A stretch of 64,000 nucleotides of DNA from Zarea fungicola (GCA_900169235.1 FWCC01000145.1:123141-187140), one strand, 5' to 3'; numbered from the stretch's first letter, positions 42,897 through 53,857 are shown. The notes: generated by a model not told the origin, from the letters alone. Numbers and translations are program-made.

Positions 42897-44930
42897 TTTG
42901 TAGGATGCGTAAGACGTCGTGTTTAGATGAGTGTCCAGGTTGGCGGTTGAAGGAGTAGGGAGGAGACTGGCAGAAGAGGGTGAGGCCAGACTGCTCCGTT
43001 TGTAAGCCCTGAGCCAGCAGGAGCGCAAGTGAGAACTTACCAATTTTGAGTCAAGGAGGGGGTTTTGTTGGCGACGTGGTATCCAATGCGATTGATACAA
43101 TTGGATTACAGGAGACGTTTTGTGTATAAGACCAGGAATGGTATGGATCTCAAGATGAGATGCTGTTTGCTGTCGTGATGGTGAGTGGAGGTGAGAGACT
43201 GCAATTGAGCGTAGGAGCCGTGAGTTGGTCAGGCTGTAGCTAGTCAGATCGAGTAAAGCGTTTGCAGAGACGCAATTACTGGCCGGTATGGCAGGATCTG
43301 GAAGGTATCTGTTTAGTTGTTGGCGGAAGTAGTCGTAGTGAAGGGAAAAAGAAGAGGAGAAGGAGGGAAACCTGAGGCTGTGGCCGAGGGGAGTCATGCA
43401 GGTATTTCAGTAACGAGATGCGAGGACGATTGGCGGCGCGGCGGTGCAAGGCGCTACTGAGCACAAGGCGCTGCAAGGCGCTGCGGGAGGCTCTCTGGGA
43501 GGACTTGCAGGGACCTTTTGCTCTGCTCGGCCTGTACCTGGACGCTGTCTGGCTGGCTTATGGCGCTGCACCAAAAGAGACACCAGAGGGCCTGACTCCT
43601 TCGGCGTGCTCGATTAGGTCTAGCGCATCTGGTGGCTAGCCTCGCATGCAACCAATCATACTTGATCATTCAGACAGGGGTCCGCCATTCCCCCTCCATC
43701 ATTGGCCATCGGTACCCCACATCCTGCAAGACCCACCAGTCCTCTTCGGCGAGAACGACTTGCCCTGATTGGCCCCATGCGCCACTTTTGCAAACTCAGC
43801 CTGCCCGTGGGCTCCAGTGAGTCAACGGCGAGCCCTGAAGGGAATAGTGGCGGAGCGGCGCCCTTGATGTGGCCTTGATGAGGCCTTGATGAGGCCCTCG
43901 TGCAGATGGATTATCTGGCTAGCAACAAGTCTGTATGCAAGTTTGAATTACGAGCGGGGTTCTGGGGGTGAGGAGAGGGGATGCTGGTAATAAAAGTGAC
44001 TTGGTAAGTGGCAGGAATATATTTGTCGAACTGGGCATGCTGTGATACTGCATGCGACAAAAGGTACTTGTCACGGTTGCTGCCGCCCCCCGCTGAAGTT
44101 TCTGTCTTGGAGGGAGTTTTGCGGGAGCCTTGGCGTTTTGGGGCTCAACGACCCACCATGCCAGGCCTCCGTCAAGTATCCCGCCATCCAGTCACTAACA
44201 ACAGCTACGGCCAATATTCAAGTATCAAATGTTAGCAAATGTCAATGTAATATGCATCCCGCCCCCATGTCTCTGGTCTTTTCAGATATAAGCGCGACCC
44301 GCCCCTGTCCGAGTAGTCGGATGTCATGCGCCATGCTGCAGGAAACGTGCCATTGAGCCTACACATGTAATATACATCCCGGCGTGGTCACTTGCACCAC
44401 ATGCATCCGACATGTTGCTACATACGATTACGATGATTGAAAAAAATATCAAGGCCGAAAAGAAAAGAAAAGAAAAAACAATTGGAAAAGAAAACGAAAA
44501 CAAAAACAAAAAGGCGCATTACAACAGATTCATGTTCAACTCAATCCCTACGCAGACGACGGTTACCGGCGGCCGCAGCCAATTCGACAAATTCGGCAAA
44601 CTAATATAAAGTAATCAATGAACCAAATCCACCCAGCTCAGCAAACCAAAACGATACTTGGTCTCACACGTCAGCCACCAGTCCAGACCACCCCCTCCCC
44701 ACGCTTCTGCGGTCCGCCGGGCCTAAAAGGTTAATGACACCGCCCACTCGTATTAGTGGTGGCTATTATTGGCATCAATCGACACTCTATCAATGCAATG
44801 AGAAGGATTTTGTTATTATTATTTTTCTCAATTCATCATTTGGCATAAAGTCGTGAAAATTACGAGGCTCACTGTATGAACTACTAAATTATGTACATAG
44901 GCAATCTCATCCCGTCGGCGCACAAAGCAC
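42897..44930. other. intergenic
   Basis: No gene is supported. The left part is the open leader of the half-zinc-cluster gene. Short repeats include AAGGCGCT (43447-43486) and GATGAGGCCTT (about 43868-43900). A purine-rich AAAAGAAAAG run occurs at 44458-44515. The right part is the 3' flank of the DUF2439 gene. Confidence 0.45.
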
Positions 44931-47900
44931 TCATCCTCGCTGGGGACGCCCAATGCCCATCAAGTCATACGCATGTCGACTCCACGTCCCTTCACTCGCA
45001 AATGTAAACCCAGACAATTCTTTACCTGCGTTGTTCGTGGTCGCCGGTGCCAACGCTGGTGTTGGCGCGGCCGGTACTGCTGCTCGCAATGGTGCTCCTA
45101 CGGCAGCGCTACCACCAGAAGCCACCACCATCCTCGGCCGTCCGACGACACCTCCAACACCACCACTGGGTCGCGTGCTAATCCTGCGTAAAACCGGCTG
45201 CACAGGCTCAAACGGCACCATCACCTGCGGCGCCTGCCCCGCTGCGTCTTCCCGGCGCGCTGCCTTTTTGCCTCTAGTTGCTGGGTTGGCAATGCGCGGC
45301 TTCACAGCCTGATTCGACTCGGCACCGCTTGAAATTGAAATCGACTCTGTAACCGCCACCTCGAGCGCTGCCAACGACGAGACTGCCATCGGGACTGACA
45401 CGGCGGTCAGGGTAGTCAATTCGTCGACTATATTCGTCTTTGCTGGCGTGTCCAAGTCTGGCACCTTCTCCAGCAATGGTGCGCTAATTTTGGTAGGCAC
45501 TGCAGTTATAGGCATCATCGTCATCGTTTCAGTCTCCAATTTTGCTTCCTTATACTCAATGGCAGCCGGCACAGATGCATTGCTGGCGGATCGCGAGAGT
45601 GGTGGTGCAGTCGCATTGCTCGAGCTTCTGGACAGTAGAGCTGGTCCGGGCACCTCGGCGGCAATATTCGGACAATCTGTAACCTCAACAATCAAGGACG
45701 ACGCCGTCTTCAAAGCCAGGTCGATGACAGGTTCAGGTGGTTTCTGAGCGACTACTAGGGCCACTTCTTGCTCGAGGGAGGCGGGCACAGGTTCTGGGAG
45801 GATTGGGGCCATTGACGTCTCTTCCATCACCGGATTAGGAGCAGAAATCTCTGCGGCGGTTGGTACGTCGACCCTGGGCTCTGGTGCTACATGATTCAGA
45901 GCTGCAGTTGGAGCTGCAGTTGGGGCCACGGCTGTAGAAGCCGTCACTTTAGAAGCCTGTGCTGTAGTTTCCGGGGCCGCGCATAAAGTTGAGGTTGTTG
46001 TCGGTGTTTTGGTTGGGGCCAGTACCGTAGGAGCCGGAGCCAAAGGTAGAGGCGGCGCCGCAGTTGTTGGGACCGAATCCGGAATCCGAACCGGCGCCTC
46101 GCTACGGACAGCAGACACAACCGGCGGCCCGCCAAGTCGAAAGGCTGCCGATGCAAACGGACCGGGAATCAGACTCTCAGTGCCTTGCGGAAGGTATCCA
46201 AGAATCTCCTTACTCCGGATACCCTTGCGTGCTAGTCGTGCAAGACGGGGCCCTTCTGCCTTGGTAGGTGCTTCGGTTTCTTCTTGGCGTTCGCTCGTCG
46301 AGCCTGGTGGCTCTTCATCGTAGATTGGTTTCGTAGCTCTTCGTTGTCGCTTCGGTCTTTGTGGCTCATCTTCATCCTCAATTGGCTCATCCCGGTTGTC
46401 GTCATCGTCATCGTCATCAACCATGCGCTTGGCAAGACGTCTTTTGGATTTGGGTTTCTTTTTCGGCTCATCCTCGCTTTGCTGTTCTGGGTCTGCCGCA
46501 GGACTATACATCCTTCGCTTCGTGGCTCGTCTTTTCGGAGGCGGCGGTAGGTCATCATCACTGCTTGATTCTGCTATTGGCTGCGCACTTGCCACGACTG
46601 GCATGTGAATTACTGAAACCTGTGAGTGCTTCTCAGCAGGCAGCTCAGGCGGCTCAGGCGGCTCAGGGCTGGGAATTATGACGTCCTCTTCCTCATCCTG
46701 CACTGGCGATGCAGACTTGGCCATTCGCGGTGGTGGCGCGACTGGCTCTGGTGATGGCGTCTTGTCGACTCGTTCATCCATGTCCATCTCGGGCGATGCT
46801 TGACGAGGTTCTGGTAGTGGTTCGATCGGCTCCCGCAGCATCAGTAATCCCCTCTTTTGCCTTGAGCGTATGCGTAGTGTAGTTCTCGGTTCCTTTTGTT
46901 TAGGCTCTTCCGTGTTTTCCGCTGGCAGTTTCTCTGGTTCCTTTGCCTTTGCTGGTCTCGTCTTTGCTGCAACCCGTTTTTCTTTTCGAGGCTCCCGCTG
47001 TCGAGGTGCTTCTTCCACTATTTCGTCTGATTCTTCATCAATGATTATTGCTTCTGATAACGGCACCGGGGACGGTCGCTTTTTTCGTGACTGTGATGTT
47101 TCCTTGTCCTTTTTCTTCCGCTTCGGTCCATTGTCTGGTACTTTGGGCTCCTCTTCAGCCTGTACATTTTGAATATTGGTAGAAACAGGAGAACGTGGGC
47201 GCTCTGCTCTCTGCGCGTCTTTTCGTCGCTTTTTCGATGGATTTTCTTGCTGTATGACCTCTTCTTCTTCCTCGATATCCAGCTCGCCGTTGCGATTTCC
47301 AGCGTCCTCCACCTCGCGCATGGCCATACGTGCAGTGGTAATGGGAGCGCGAGTGGCGGGTAGTACCATGGTACGAGGCTCTTTTGCCGGCCGTGAAGGC
47401 GTAGTCGCTTCAGTTTCCTGCACAAACAGCGGGCTGCTCTGCATTACCGGCGGCTCCTCCGCCTCCTCCTCTTGCAGCGGTGCTATTGGTGCCTCCATCT
47501 CCATTTGCGACTGCATTCGCGCTCGGTGCACTCGTGCCCTAGCAGCCATGAGCTCCGGCCCTGGGCAGGCAGACAGGCTCAAACTAGTGCCAAACAAGTT
47601 CTTGGCGAACCCAGCTTTGCTCGGTGGTGACGACTGTCGCTTTCGTGCTGGAGGAGGCCGAGCTGCCACCGTGGGCTGCGAATCCACGGGAACACTGTTT
47701 TGGTGCAGTCTCGGTTGTTGGTGCCGTGCTTCGAACGGAGAGTGTGCTGGTATTGCCGCTCGTCCGATTCGTCCAGGAGTTTGCACAAGCGAGCTCAGTG
47801 GCCGCCGCTGCTGGTGCTGCTGCAGTGGTGCTGGCGACTGAGCTCCTCCGCTGCCGTTGGCGAGGGACGAAGCCGAAGCCCGAGGTGTTGGTCTCGTCTT

Positions 47901-48272
47901 TGCCGCTGCAATTTGTCGCCGCTTTTCCACCTCTCTAGCCCTCTTATCCAAAAGTTCCGTCAGATCCTGCTGCTTCTCGCCCGTGCAGTCTTCCACCTGG
48001 ACAAGCGCCATGCCTCGATCCAGCGAGAGCTCGTCGCCCGGTGCCAAGTCTCCCTCCTGGTCCCAGTGGCCATCTCCGACAAAGTGGCCACGGTCGTCAT
48101 AGACCATAATCTTCTTGTTGAAGCTGTGGTATTTGAGCTTGCCATCTTGCCACCGTTTCTGCTTGCGGCGCAGGTCGTGCGTGAATAGGCATATAAAGTC
48201 GTAAACAGTCGCTGAGGAAGGCGGACCGCTGCTGGGCGACGAGGCGCGGGGGTTCGCTACGGCGTAGGACAT
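44931..48272 (-). CDS. DUF2439 protein, ZGRF1 / Mte1 / Dbl2-like DNA-repair factor
   Basis: This is an intronless 1113-aa protein. Residues 20-115 form the DUF2439 domain: VYDFICLFTHDLRRKQKRWQ at 23-42, then KLKYHSFNKKIMVYDDRG and a GDELSLDRGMALVQVEDC end. This is the signature of yeast Mte1, fission-yeast Dbl2 and the N-terminus of human ZGRF1, which bind branched DNA and steer FANCM-type helicases (Mph1/Fml1) in recombination repair. The middle 850 residues are charged and disordered with many Lys/Arg-rich patches that may be nuclear signals. LARKGIRSKEILGYLPQGTES (about 745, quoted without its flanks) and the final WSRHAYDLMG are further conserved-looking islands. The start is placed at 48272 because the ATG 30 codons upstream adds a Lys-homopolymer from a T-tract. 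Confidence 0.85.
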   Translation of the reverse strand: MSYAVANPRASSPSSGPPSSATVYDFICLFTHDLRRKQKRWQDGKLKYHSFNKKIMVYDDRGHFVGDGHWDQEGDLAPGDELSLDRGMALVQVEDCTGEKQQDLTELLDKRAREVEKRRQIAAAKTRPTPRASASSLANGSGGAQSPAPLQQHQQRRPLSSLVQTPGRIGRAAIPAHSPFEARHQQPRLHQNSVPVDSQPTVAARPPPARKRQSSPPSKAGFAKNLFGTSLSLSACPGPELMAARARVHRARMQSQMEMEAPIAPLQEEEAEEPPVMQSSPLFVQETEATTPSRPAKEPRTMVLPATRAPITTARMAMREVEDAGNRNGELDIEEEEEVIQQENPSKKRRKDAQRAERPRSPVSTNIQNVQAEEEPKVPDNGPKRKKKDKETSQSRKKRPSPVPLSEAIIIDEESDEIVEEAPRQREPRKEKRVAAKTRPAKAKEPEKLPAENTEEPKQKEPRTTLRIRSRQKRGLLMLREPIEPLPEPRQASPEMDMDERVDKTPSPEPVAPPPRMAKSASPVQDEEEDVIIPSPEPPEPPELPAEKHSQVSVIHMPVVASAQPIAESSSDDDLPPPPKRRATKRRMYSPAADPEQQSEDEPKKKPKSKRRLAKRMVDDDDDDDNRDEPIEDEDEPQRPKRQRRATKPIYDEEPPGSTSERQEETEAPTKAEGPRLARLARKGIRSKEILGYLPQGTESLIPGPFASAAFRLGGPPVVSAVRSEAPVRIPDSVPTTAAPPLPLAPAPTVLAPTKTPTTTSTLCAAPETTAQASKVTASTAVAPTAAPTAALNHVAPEPRVDVPTAAEISAPNPVMEETSMAPILPEPVPASLEQEVALVVAQKPPEPVIDLALKTASSLIVEVTDCPNIAAEVPGPALLSRSSSNATAPPLSRSASNASVPAAIEYKEAKLETETMTMMPITAVPTKISAPLLEKVPDLDTPAKTNIVDELTTLTAVSVPMAVSSLAALEVAVTESISISSGAESNQAVKPRIANPATRGKKAARREDAAGQAPQVMVPFEPVQPVLRRISTRPSGGVGGVVGRPRMVVASGGSAAVGAPLRAAVPAAPTPALAPATTNNAGKELSGFTFASEGTWSRHAYDLMGIGRPQRG

Positions 48273-48984
48273 TTGGGTCTGTCTTTCATAGCGTAAATAT
48301 TGGGCTGTTTTTTTTTTTTTCTTTTTTCCCTGATTTACGCGATTCTGGGGTCGGGGTGTCACGGTCGCAATTGTTACCAGAGCGCTGGATTATCGTGTTT
48401 GATGGGACGCGTTAATGGATCGCGGGTCAACGCCAATCCACGTGATGAGAGCCTACCCTACACTATTTTTTGCAACACAAACAGCGCCTGTGTACGGGAA
48501 AAGACTTGAAGTATCCGTTGAATATTTAGCCAAGTATTTGGCTGATGATATAGATGACCTATATTAAAATTTGACTCCTAATATTTCAGGTACTGAGCTG
48601 AGTTGGTAGCAGCGGCTGATGGAGTAGCATAACGCGTTATGGCATGATGAGGTCATCATGGGAGGTATTACTGGTGAAAGACGGAATTCAGTCGAAATAC
48701 AAATTTGAGCCGATTATTTCAAACAGCCCAACAAAAAGAGTAAATAAGAATAAACCATATATATATATATATATATGTATATATTTACTGTTTACTTAGG
48801 TGCATCATCAACAACTCGGGGCGGAGGCTCGGTCTCACCATAGTGGGCGGATCCATAGCCGAGGCTGGCTCCATCTCATAATTAATAATTAAGCATAGCA
48901 TCTCCCCCAGATTTAGCTCATCGCATCCGCCATTTTAGAATCAATCCTTCATCACTTACATATCAATCTCATAAATTCGCCATC
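48273..48984. other. divergent intergenic region
   Basis: This is the promoter space between the DUF2439 gene and the small membrane protein. It contains a T-tract (48308-48328) and an AT dinucleotide repeat (about 48757-48786). No coding signal is seen. Confidence 0.5.
48757..48786. repeat. (AT)n microsatellite
   Basis: About ten AT units are followed by GTATATAT. They lie about 200 bp upstream of the small membrane-protein gene. Confidence 0.85.
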
Positions 48985-49476
48985 ATGCCTAGCGCTCTCG
49001 AAGTTTCTGCCGCCGCCTGGCTGCTGACGTCGTTCCTTCACACTGTATTTAACCCTCACTGCGCAAGCTACCGACCGCACTGGTTGGTGTTGGCTAATCG
49101 TATCTCACTAGGTTGATGGCCGCGACTGGCAGTCTCACGCAACCGTCAAGGCTCTCGCACAGAGGCAAAAGACTTGCGCAAGGGCTGGCTGGTACCAGGG
49201 CAGTGGTTTCCTGTTCATCGCTGGTAAGTAGCCCATGCCTGCCAGCGCACCGTAATTAAATACTGAGCATCAACCATAGGCCTCCTCAACTACTACTGGT
49301 CCAAGAACCCAGCTGTCCTTCAGGACCCCATCCAAAAGGCCATTGCCGGCCTCTTCTCCACCATTCTTGGCAGTAGTGCCATCTGGTACGCTGCCAACGG
49401 TGTCATCCCCAGCTTTGTGGTGACTGGTGCAACGACAGCTATCCAGATCTACGCTGCTTTCAAGGCTACTGCTTAG
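48985..49476 (+). CDS. small integral membrane protein, uncharacterised
   Basis: Exons 48985-49044, 49112-49223 and 49280-49476 give 122 aa. The second intron has a GTAAGT donor; the first has a weaker GTATTT donor but restores HT-VDGRDWQSHATVKAL, a pattern I associate with small fungal membrane proteins. Hydrophobic segments lie at about 6-20, 45-62, 75-95 and 98-120. No catalytic motif is visible. Function is unknown. The start has a favourable context (CATCATGCC), and the AT-rich leader just upstream is typical of a well-expressed gene. Confidence 0.72.
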
Positions 49477-50032
49477 ATTTTGAATAATAATCCAAACTTG
49501 ATTCATCCTCACACTCTTCACTCGGGCGTATGACATGGAATAAAGATGAAACTAAAGGCAACCATGTTAGCAATTTAGCTCGTACCGGGTATTAAAATCC
49601 TGTCCTTTTACCAATCTGAGACGGGTAGTCTCCGAAGATTATAGACGGTAACTTGAGAGCCACTCGAGAGTCACCGAGAGTCAACTGGAGTCAACTGGAG
49701 TCAACTGGAGTCAACTGGAGTCAACTGGAGTCAACTGGAGTCAACTGGAGTCATCGTCTCAGAGCGGCTCACAGTCCCTGTAATAAATCCTCGTGGCTGC
49801 AGCAGTAGCGCTGTATTGCCCCTGTGAACCCTTCTGACTCACATAACGGCCCACTTGTATAGCCTAAGATGACTGGTTTTGCTTCAAGGATATTGCGGAC
49901 ATTGTCCAGCCTGCCTCACCAGCAGAAAAGTTTTGCATTGGGTATTTCTTAAAAAGTCAATGTGCTTCCGACTTGCAAAAATGGAATCCAATAATTCATG
50001 AATTTTTAACCACAAGAGTATTTTATTTTAAC
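49477..50032. other. intergenic with minisatellite
   Basis: The only structured feature is the 10-bp minisatellite described separately. The rest shows nothing coding. Confidence 0.5.
49681..49750. repeat. 10-bp minisatellite, seven exact copies
   Basis: The unit TCAACTGGAG is repeated seven times without a mismatch, flanked by partial units (GAGTCACCGAGAG on the left, TCATCG on the right). Perfect identity indicates recent expansion, so copy number is likely to vary between isolates. Confidence 0.95.
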
Positions 50033-51952
50033 ATGGACGCCTTACCCAATTTGGCGTCTTTGAGTCTCGACAGCCCGACACGGCTCGATACTCTGCCCAT
50101 CGCGTTGCTGCGCATCATCTTTCGGAATCTGGATACGGCTCAGAGTTTTGGCCGGCTTGCCCAGACTTCGAAATCTCTCAAGCAGATTGTTGAGCACCAC
50201 GGGTGGAATGTGTTTGTGCGCGCCCATTTTGATTCGCGCAATTTGCCGCCAGGCAACTGGAAAACGGTAGCCAGACGTTTGTCGTGGCAGAACCGCGCGT
50301 GGGAACGGCGTGCTCTCATATTATCCTCCTTGGTATCGCCCAAGAAGTTGGCGCAACAAAGCAACCGCGGCAGAGGAGGCCGTGGTGGGCGAGGCGGACG
50401 TCAAGGCCGCCCTGCGCAGACATTCCCGCCAAGTGTCATTCTCGATGCCTCGTCGCACACGCAAGGCAGAGCTGAGCATGAGCTTTTAGCATGGGGTATC
50501 GGCGAGGATGTAGTGTTAAGATGGCGCGAATTGCACCACTCGGTGCCGAAAAAGGAGAAATGGACCAATGTACAGGGTGAAATGGCCGGATTCAAAGCTG
50601 GCCAGGACGATGTGTCTGCCCTTGCTCTACTCAAGGATCCAGAGACAAAACAGGCGCAGATGATGCTTGTTGGTAGAGCCAGCGGCTACTTGCAGCTATT
50701 GTCTACACACCAGAAGGATATGGGTAGGACGATTGCCTGGCTTCAACCTGGGCCGACGGACAATCCCACCACCGAGCAAGGAGAGGTACAGCACATTGAT
50801 GCCAACATGTCTCAGTACTCGGCTGCGGTTGCCACCAAGGACAGCCTTTTCTTTTATCCTCTGCTCGAGCAATGGCCAAACCCAAAGGACCTGAGCCTGG
50901 ATGAAAATGGGAATCCGGCCGAATTTGTCATCCATCCTGCCGAAAGCCTTAGTGTCAAGAACATGCAGGAAAGTGTACCTTTTCAGCAAATCCGCCAAGT
51001 CTGCAATATACAGAATGGGGATGTCGCTCTGGCCTTGAGCGGGACAACTCAACCCCTGAGATATCTCACAAGAACACCCTCAGGGACGGTCATTACCAAC
51101 TCTGCCAAAGTGCAGGCGTCATCTCGCTGTTCACAGTCGTACATTTACAATGATCACCAGACGCAGACATCAAGATGCATCCTAGCCCTCGACGCAAGTT
51201 TCCTCCCTGGCGGCTCGGCATACACCACCCTCAGCTCTTATGATGATGGCACTATTCGTCTACAGGATCTCCGGACGCCATCTGCCATCGATACCATTTA
51301 CCAGGACCATTTCGAACTCACCACGCCCATTGGCCCGTTGCTCGCTGATGGAACCCAACGGTTCATCGCCGGAAGTGCTCGCACCTCGGTACTCAAGATC
51401 TTTGACTATCGATGGACGAAAAGCTACCATTACACAGATGCTGTACCCTGTAGCAAGAACCCTCTAGGCCCGACACCGAAGCCACTGACTTGGCTCGCGC
51501 CGCCCTCCGTCCCGCACAGGGCACGATGCTGTTTCATGACTGGGCAGTTTTGCACCCGCCACGTCCTGGCGAGAACCGACTTTTACCGCCCCAACTGCAA
51601 CATTTACCTACCCAACATCTACCAGGATGCCTCCCCTGTCTATACTCTGGCCAGAGCGTCACCAATGTCGCCAAATATTTATGCCGGTCTGTCTGGCGAG
51701 CTGGTGACGATGAGCCTCCGTAACCAGGTGGCGGCCGAAAAGGAAACGCAGTTTATGCAGAGACGAACGAAGAAGACGCTGGTCGGGTACACATATCACG
51801 AGTCTTTGACAAGTCTCGTCGAGACGGGCGATGGCATAGCATTAAATGATATCAGCGAGAGCCAGCGAGTGCCTGCTGTCCGCAAGCATGGGCGGGACCC
51901 AGCGCAAGTGGCAGCGCAAGAATTTAATCGTTTAGATGAGTGGCTAATGTAA
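50033..51952 (+). CDS. F-box protein with RGG patch and WD-like repeats
   Basis: This is an intronless 639-aa protein. The F-box lies near residues 17-62 (LDTLPIALLRIIFRNLDTAQSF), which would dock to Skp1 of an SCF ubiquitin ligase. A run of RGG/RG repeats (about 112-124), often RNA-binding or methylated, interrupts the sequence after the F-box. The remaining 480 residues show weakly spaced strand patterns with SYDDGTIRLQDLRTP and AGSARTSVLKIFDYRWTK, consistent with a degenerate WD40 propeller for substrate binding. The start at 50033 (AACATGG) follows an AT-rich leader; an upstream in-frame ATG adds 20 leader-like residues. Confidence 0.85.
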   Translation: MDALPNLASLSLDSPTRLDTLPIALLRIIFRNLDTAQSFGRLAQTSKSLKQIVEHHGWNVFVRAHFDSRNLPPGNWKTVARRLSWQNRAWERRALILSSLVSPKKLAQQSNRGRGGRGGRGGRQGRPAQTFPPSVILDASSHTQGRAEHELLAWGIGEDVVLRWRELHHSVPKKEKWTNVQGEMAGFKAGQDDVSALALLKDPETKQAQMMLVGRASGYLQLLSTHQKDMGRTIAWLQPGPTDNPTTEQGEVQHIDANMSQYSAAVATKDSLFFYPLLEQWPNPKDLSLDENGNPAEFVIHPAESLSVKNMQESVPFQQIRQVCNIQNGDVALALSGTTQPLRYLTRTPSGTVITNSAKVQASSRCSQSYIYNDHQTQTSRCILALDASFLPGGSAYTTLSSYDDGTIRLQDLRTPSAIDTIYQDHFELTTPIGPLLADGTQRFIAGSARTSVLKIFDYRWTKSYHYTDAVPCSKNPLGPTPKPLTWLAPPSVPHRARCCFMTGQFCTRHVLARTDFYRPNCNIYLPNIYQDASPVYTLARASPMSPNIYAGLSGELVTMSLRNQVAAEKETQFMQRRTKKTLVGYTYHESLTSLVETGDGIALNDISESQRVPAVRKHGRDPAQVAAQEFNRLDEWLM

Positions 51953-52088
51953 ATAAAAGAAGGAATTAGAGAAGATTTAGATTATACACAATTAATGAAG
52001 GAGGCAACGTATTGAGTAATAAAAAAAAAAGAAATGAACTAGCAAATGAAGCCCAGTAAAATCGGTTCACGGCTTCCTCTCAACTTGT

Positions 52089-53384
52089 CTATCGCTTCCA
52101 CTCATACTCTGGGAGTCTATGCTGTTCTGTGTTTGAAAACGCACCGGCAAACAACCTCTGCAGCACGTTCAAAACGCCCGTCCAGCAGACAAACTGAAAG
52201 ATTCTGTTCCGCAGCGCAATGCCCCAAGCAGTCTGCGGCGCCATGACTTTCCAAAACAGCGGCGAGACTTTTTGCATCTCCTCAATCAGGGGCTGCATGG
52301 TCGTCTCATACGCGGCCATGGCCGCCTTCAAATCGCCGGGATGCGCGGCCACCTCCCCCGCCAGGACATACGCGCCGGCCATGGCGAGGGTGGTGCCCGC
52401 CCCCGTGGGCGCCGCGTAGCCCGCGTCGCCGACGAGCGCAAAGTACTCTCCCCGGGAGAGCGTTTTTGTTTTGACCCTGACCATTTCGCTCGCGTAAAAG
52501 GCGGGCGAGGCCTTGAGGTGCTCCATCAGCTCGTCGGTGCGCCAGCCGGCGCCGCGAAAGTGCGCAACCACGAACCGGCGGAGCGCATCATCACCGCTGC
52601 CATCGTCGCGGTCTTGCTTCTGCGCGGCTTCGCGAAAGGGACCCATGATATCACGTTCGCTGGATGCAGCAATGCTCATGAGCATACCTTTGCAGCCGCC
52701 GTCGGGATCGGGGCTGAGGCCGACCATCCGCCCGCCGGGGGCGTTGTAGCCCAGGGCCAACCCCCTGCTGCTGTCGCCGAGGAGGTCCTCGCCAATGTCA
52801 AAGTACGCGGCCCAGTGGTTGGTGGCGTAGATGTGGTCGCGCACACCACAGCCCAGACCCAGCGCGCGTGTCCTCGACGTGGCGCCGTCGCAGGCTACGA
52901 TGAGGTCAAACTCCTCGGCGGCATGGCCATTGACAAACTCGACCGCGACCGGTCCGTTTTCCCCTTCCCCTTGTGGTGTCAGGGAGGCGAGCTGCTCGCC
53001 GAAAATGTACCGCACGTTGCTGTCGTCTTTGGTGTACTGGTAGAGGATGTTGGCGAGCTTGCCGCGAAAGATTTCGTACTCGGAGACGAGGGACTGCTGG
53101 TCCGGGTCGCCCGTGGCGCCAATGGTGCCAAAGGAGCGGCCGCGGGCGTCGACAAAGGCGATGCTGTCCATGGTGGTGGTCGCGGCGCGGACGGCGGCCT
53201 CCATGCCGGGGATCTTGCGCATCACCTCGACGCCGACGGTGCGGATGTCGACGTTTTGGCCGGTGAGCCGGAACTCGGCGAAGCGCTCGATGACGGTGAT
53301 TTTGGCGCCGGCCTTGCTGAACCAGTAGGCGGCAGAGGTGCCGGCGATGGAGGCACCGACGATGAGAACGCGAAGTTGTGGCAT
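52089..53384 (-). CDS. FAD-dependent monooxygenase (aromatic-hydroxylase fold)
   Basis: This is an intronless 431-aa protein. The dinucleotide motif VLIVGASIAG (6-15) binds the ADP part of FAD. ACDGATSRTR (164-173) is the DG motif that contacts FAD and NAD(P)H, and GDAGYAAPTGAG (319-330) is the GD motif for the ribityl chain. The order and length match group A flavoprotein hydroxylases of the PHBH/TetX type, which hydroxylate or epoxidise small molecules. A hydrophobic C-terminal stretch (about 385-415) may associate with membrane. No partner biosynthetic genes are nearby. No signal peptide is visible. Confidence 0.92.
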   Translation of the reverse strand: MPQLRVLIVGASIAGTSAAYWFSKAGAKITVIERFAEFRLTGQNVDIRTVGVEVMRKIPGMEAAVRAATTTMDSIAFVDARGRSFGTIGATGDPDQQSLVSEYEIFRGKLANILYQYTKDDSNVRYIFGEQLASLTPQGEGENGPVAVEFVNGHAAEEFDLIVACDGATSRTRALGLGCGVRDHIYATNHWAAYFDIGEDLLGDSSRGLALGYNAPGGRMVGLSPDPDGGCKGMLMSIAASSERDIMGPFREAAQKQDRDDGSGDDALRRFVVAHFRGAGWRTDELMEHLKASPAFYASEMVRVKTKTLSRGEYFALVGDAGYAAPTGAGTTLAMAGAYVLAGEVAAHPGDLKAAMAAYETTMQPLIEEMQKVSPLFWKVMAPQTAWGIALRNRIFQFVCWTGVLNVLQRLFAGAFSNTEQHRLPEYEWKR

Positions 53385-53400
53385 GATATGAATCTGCTGT

Positions 53401-53454
53401 GTATGTGTATATATGTATATGTGTGTGTGTATGTGTGTATGTGTGTATATGTGT
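53401..53454. repeat. GT-rich microsatellite in the monooxygenase 5' leader
   Basis: Alternating GTATGTGT/ATATGT units begin about 17 bp upstream of the monooxygenase ATG, so they lie in its 5' leader or core promoter, read as CA/TA repeats on the coding strand. Confidence 0.85.
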
Positions 53455-53857
53455 TCTTCAAAGGTTCGTCAGTGTTGAGGTAGAGCTTGTAAGTGGAAGC
53501 GTTGCTCGTATTGTCCCGATGGTGGTGTTGTACCCGTTGATGGCAATGAACATGCAAATAAACAAAGAGGAAAAGACTCCATTTATATCAATACTCGGGC
53601 AGACCGGACCGTGTAAATCGGCCAAGGACGCAGCGAATCTCGGACACCCAGCAAGGGATTCGGCCGGGCAGATTGCCAGCTTCGGCCGGAGGCCACCCGA
53701 GAATCTGGCCAATCACGGGCCGTTATTGATGATATACTTACCACCAGTCACTGCGCGGATGCCACCAAGAAGACATCTACGGGCAATAATGACGTATCCT
53801 GGTTCAATGTAATCACATGGCTTTGATCTAATTAATTTCGACAAAAAATAATCAAAA

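Noticed and set aside
52272..53483. 403-codon plus-strand frame opposite the FAD monooxygenase
   Set aside because: Antisense shadow; the minus strand has all three flavin-binding motifs.
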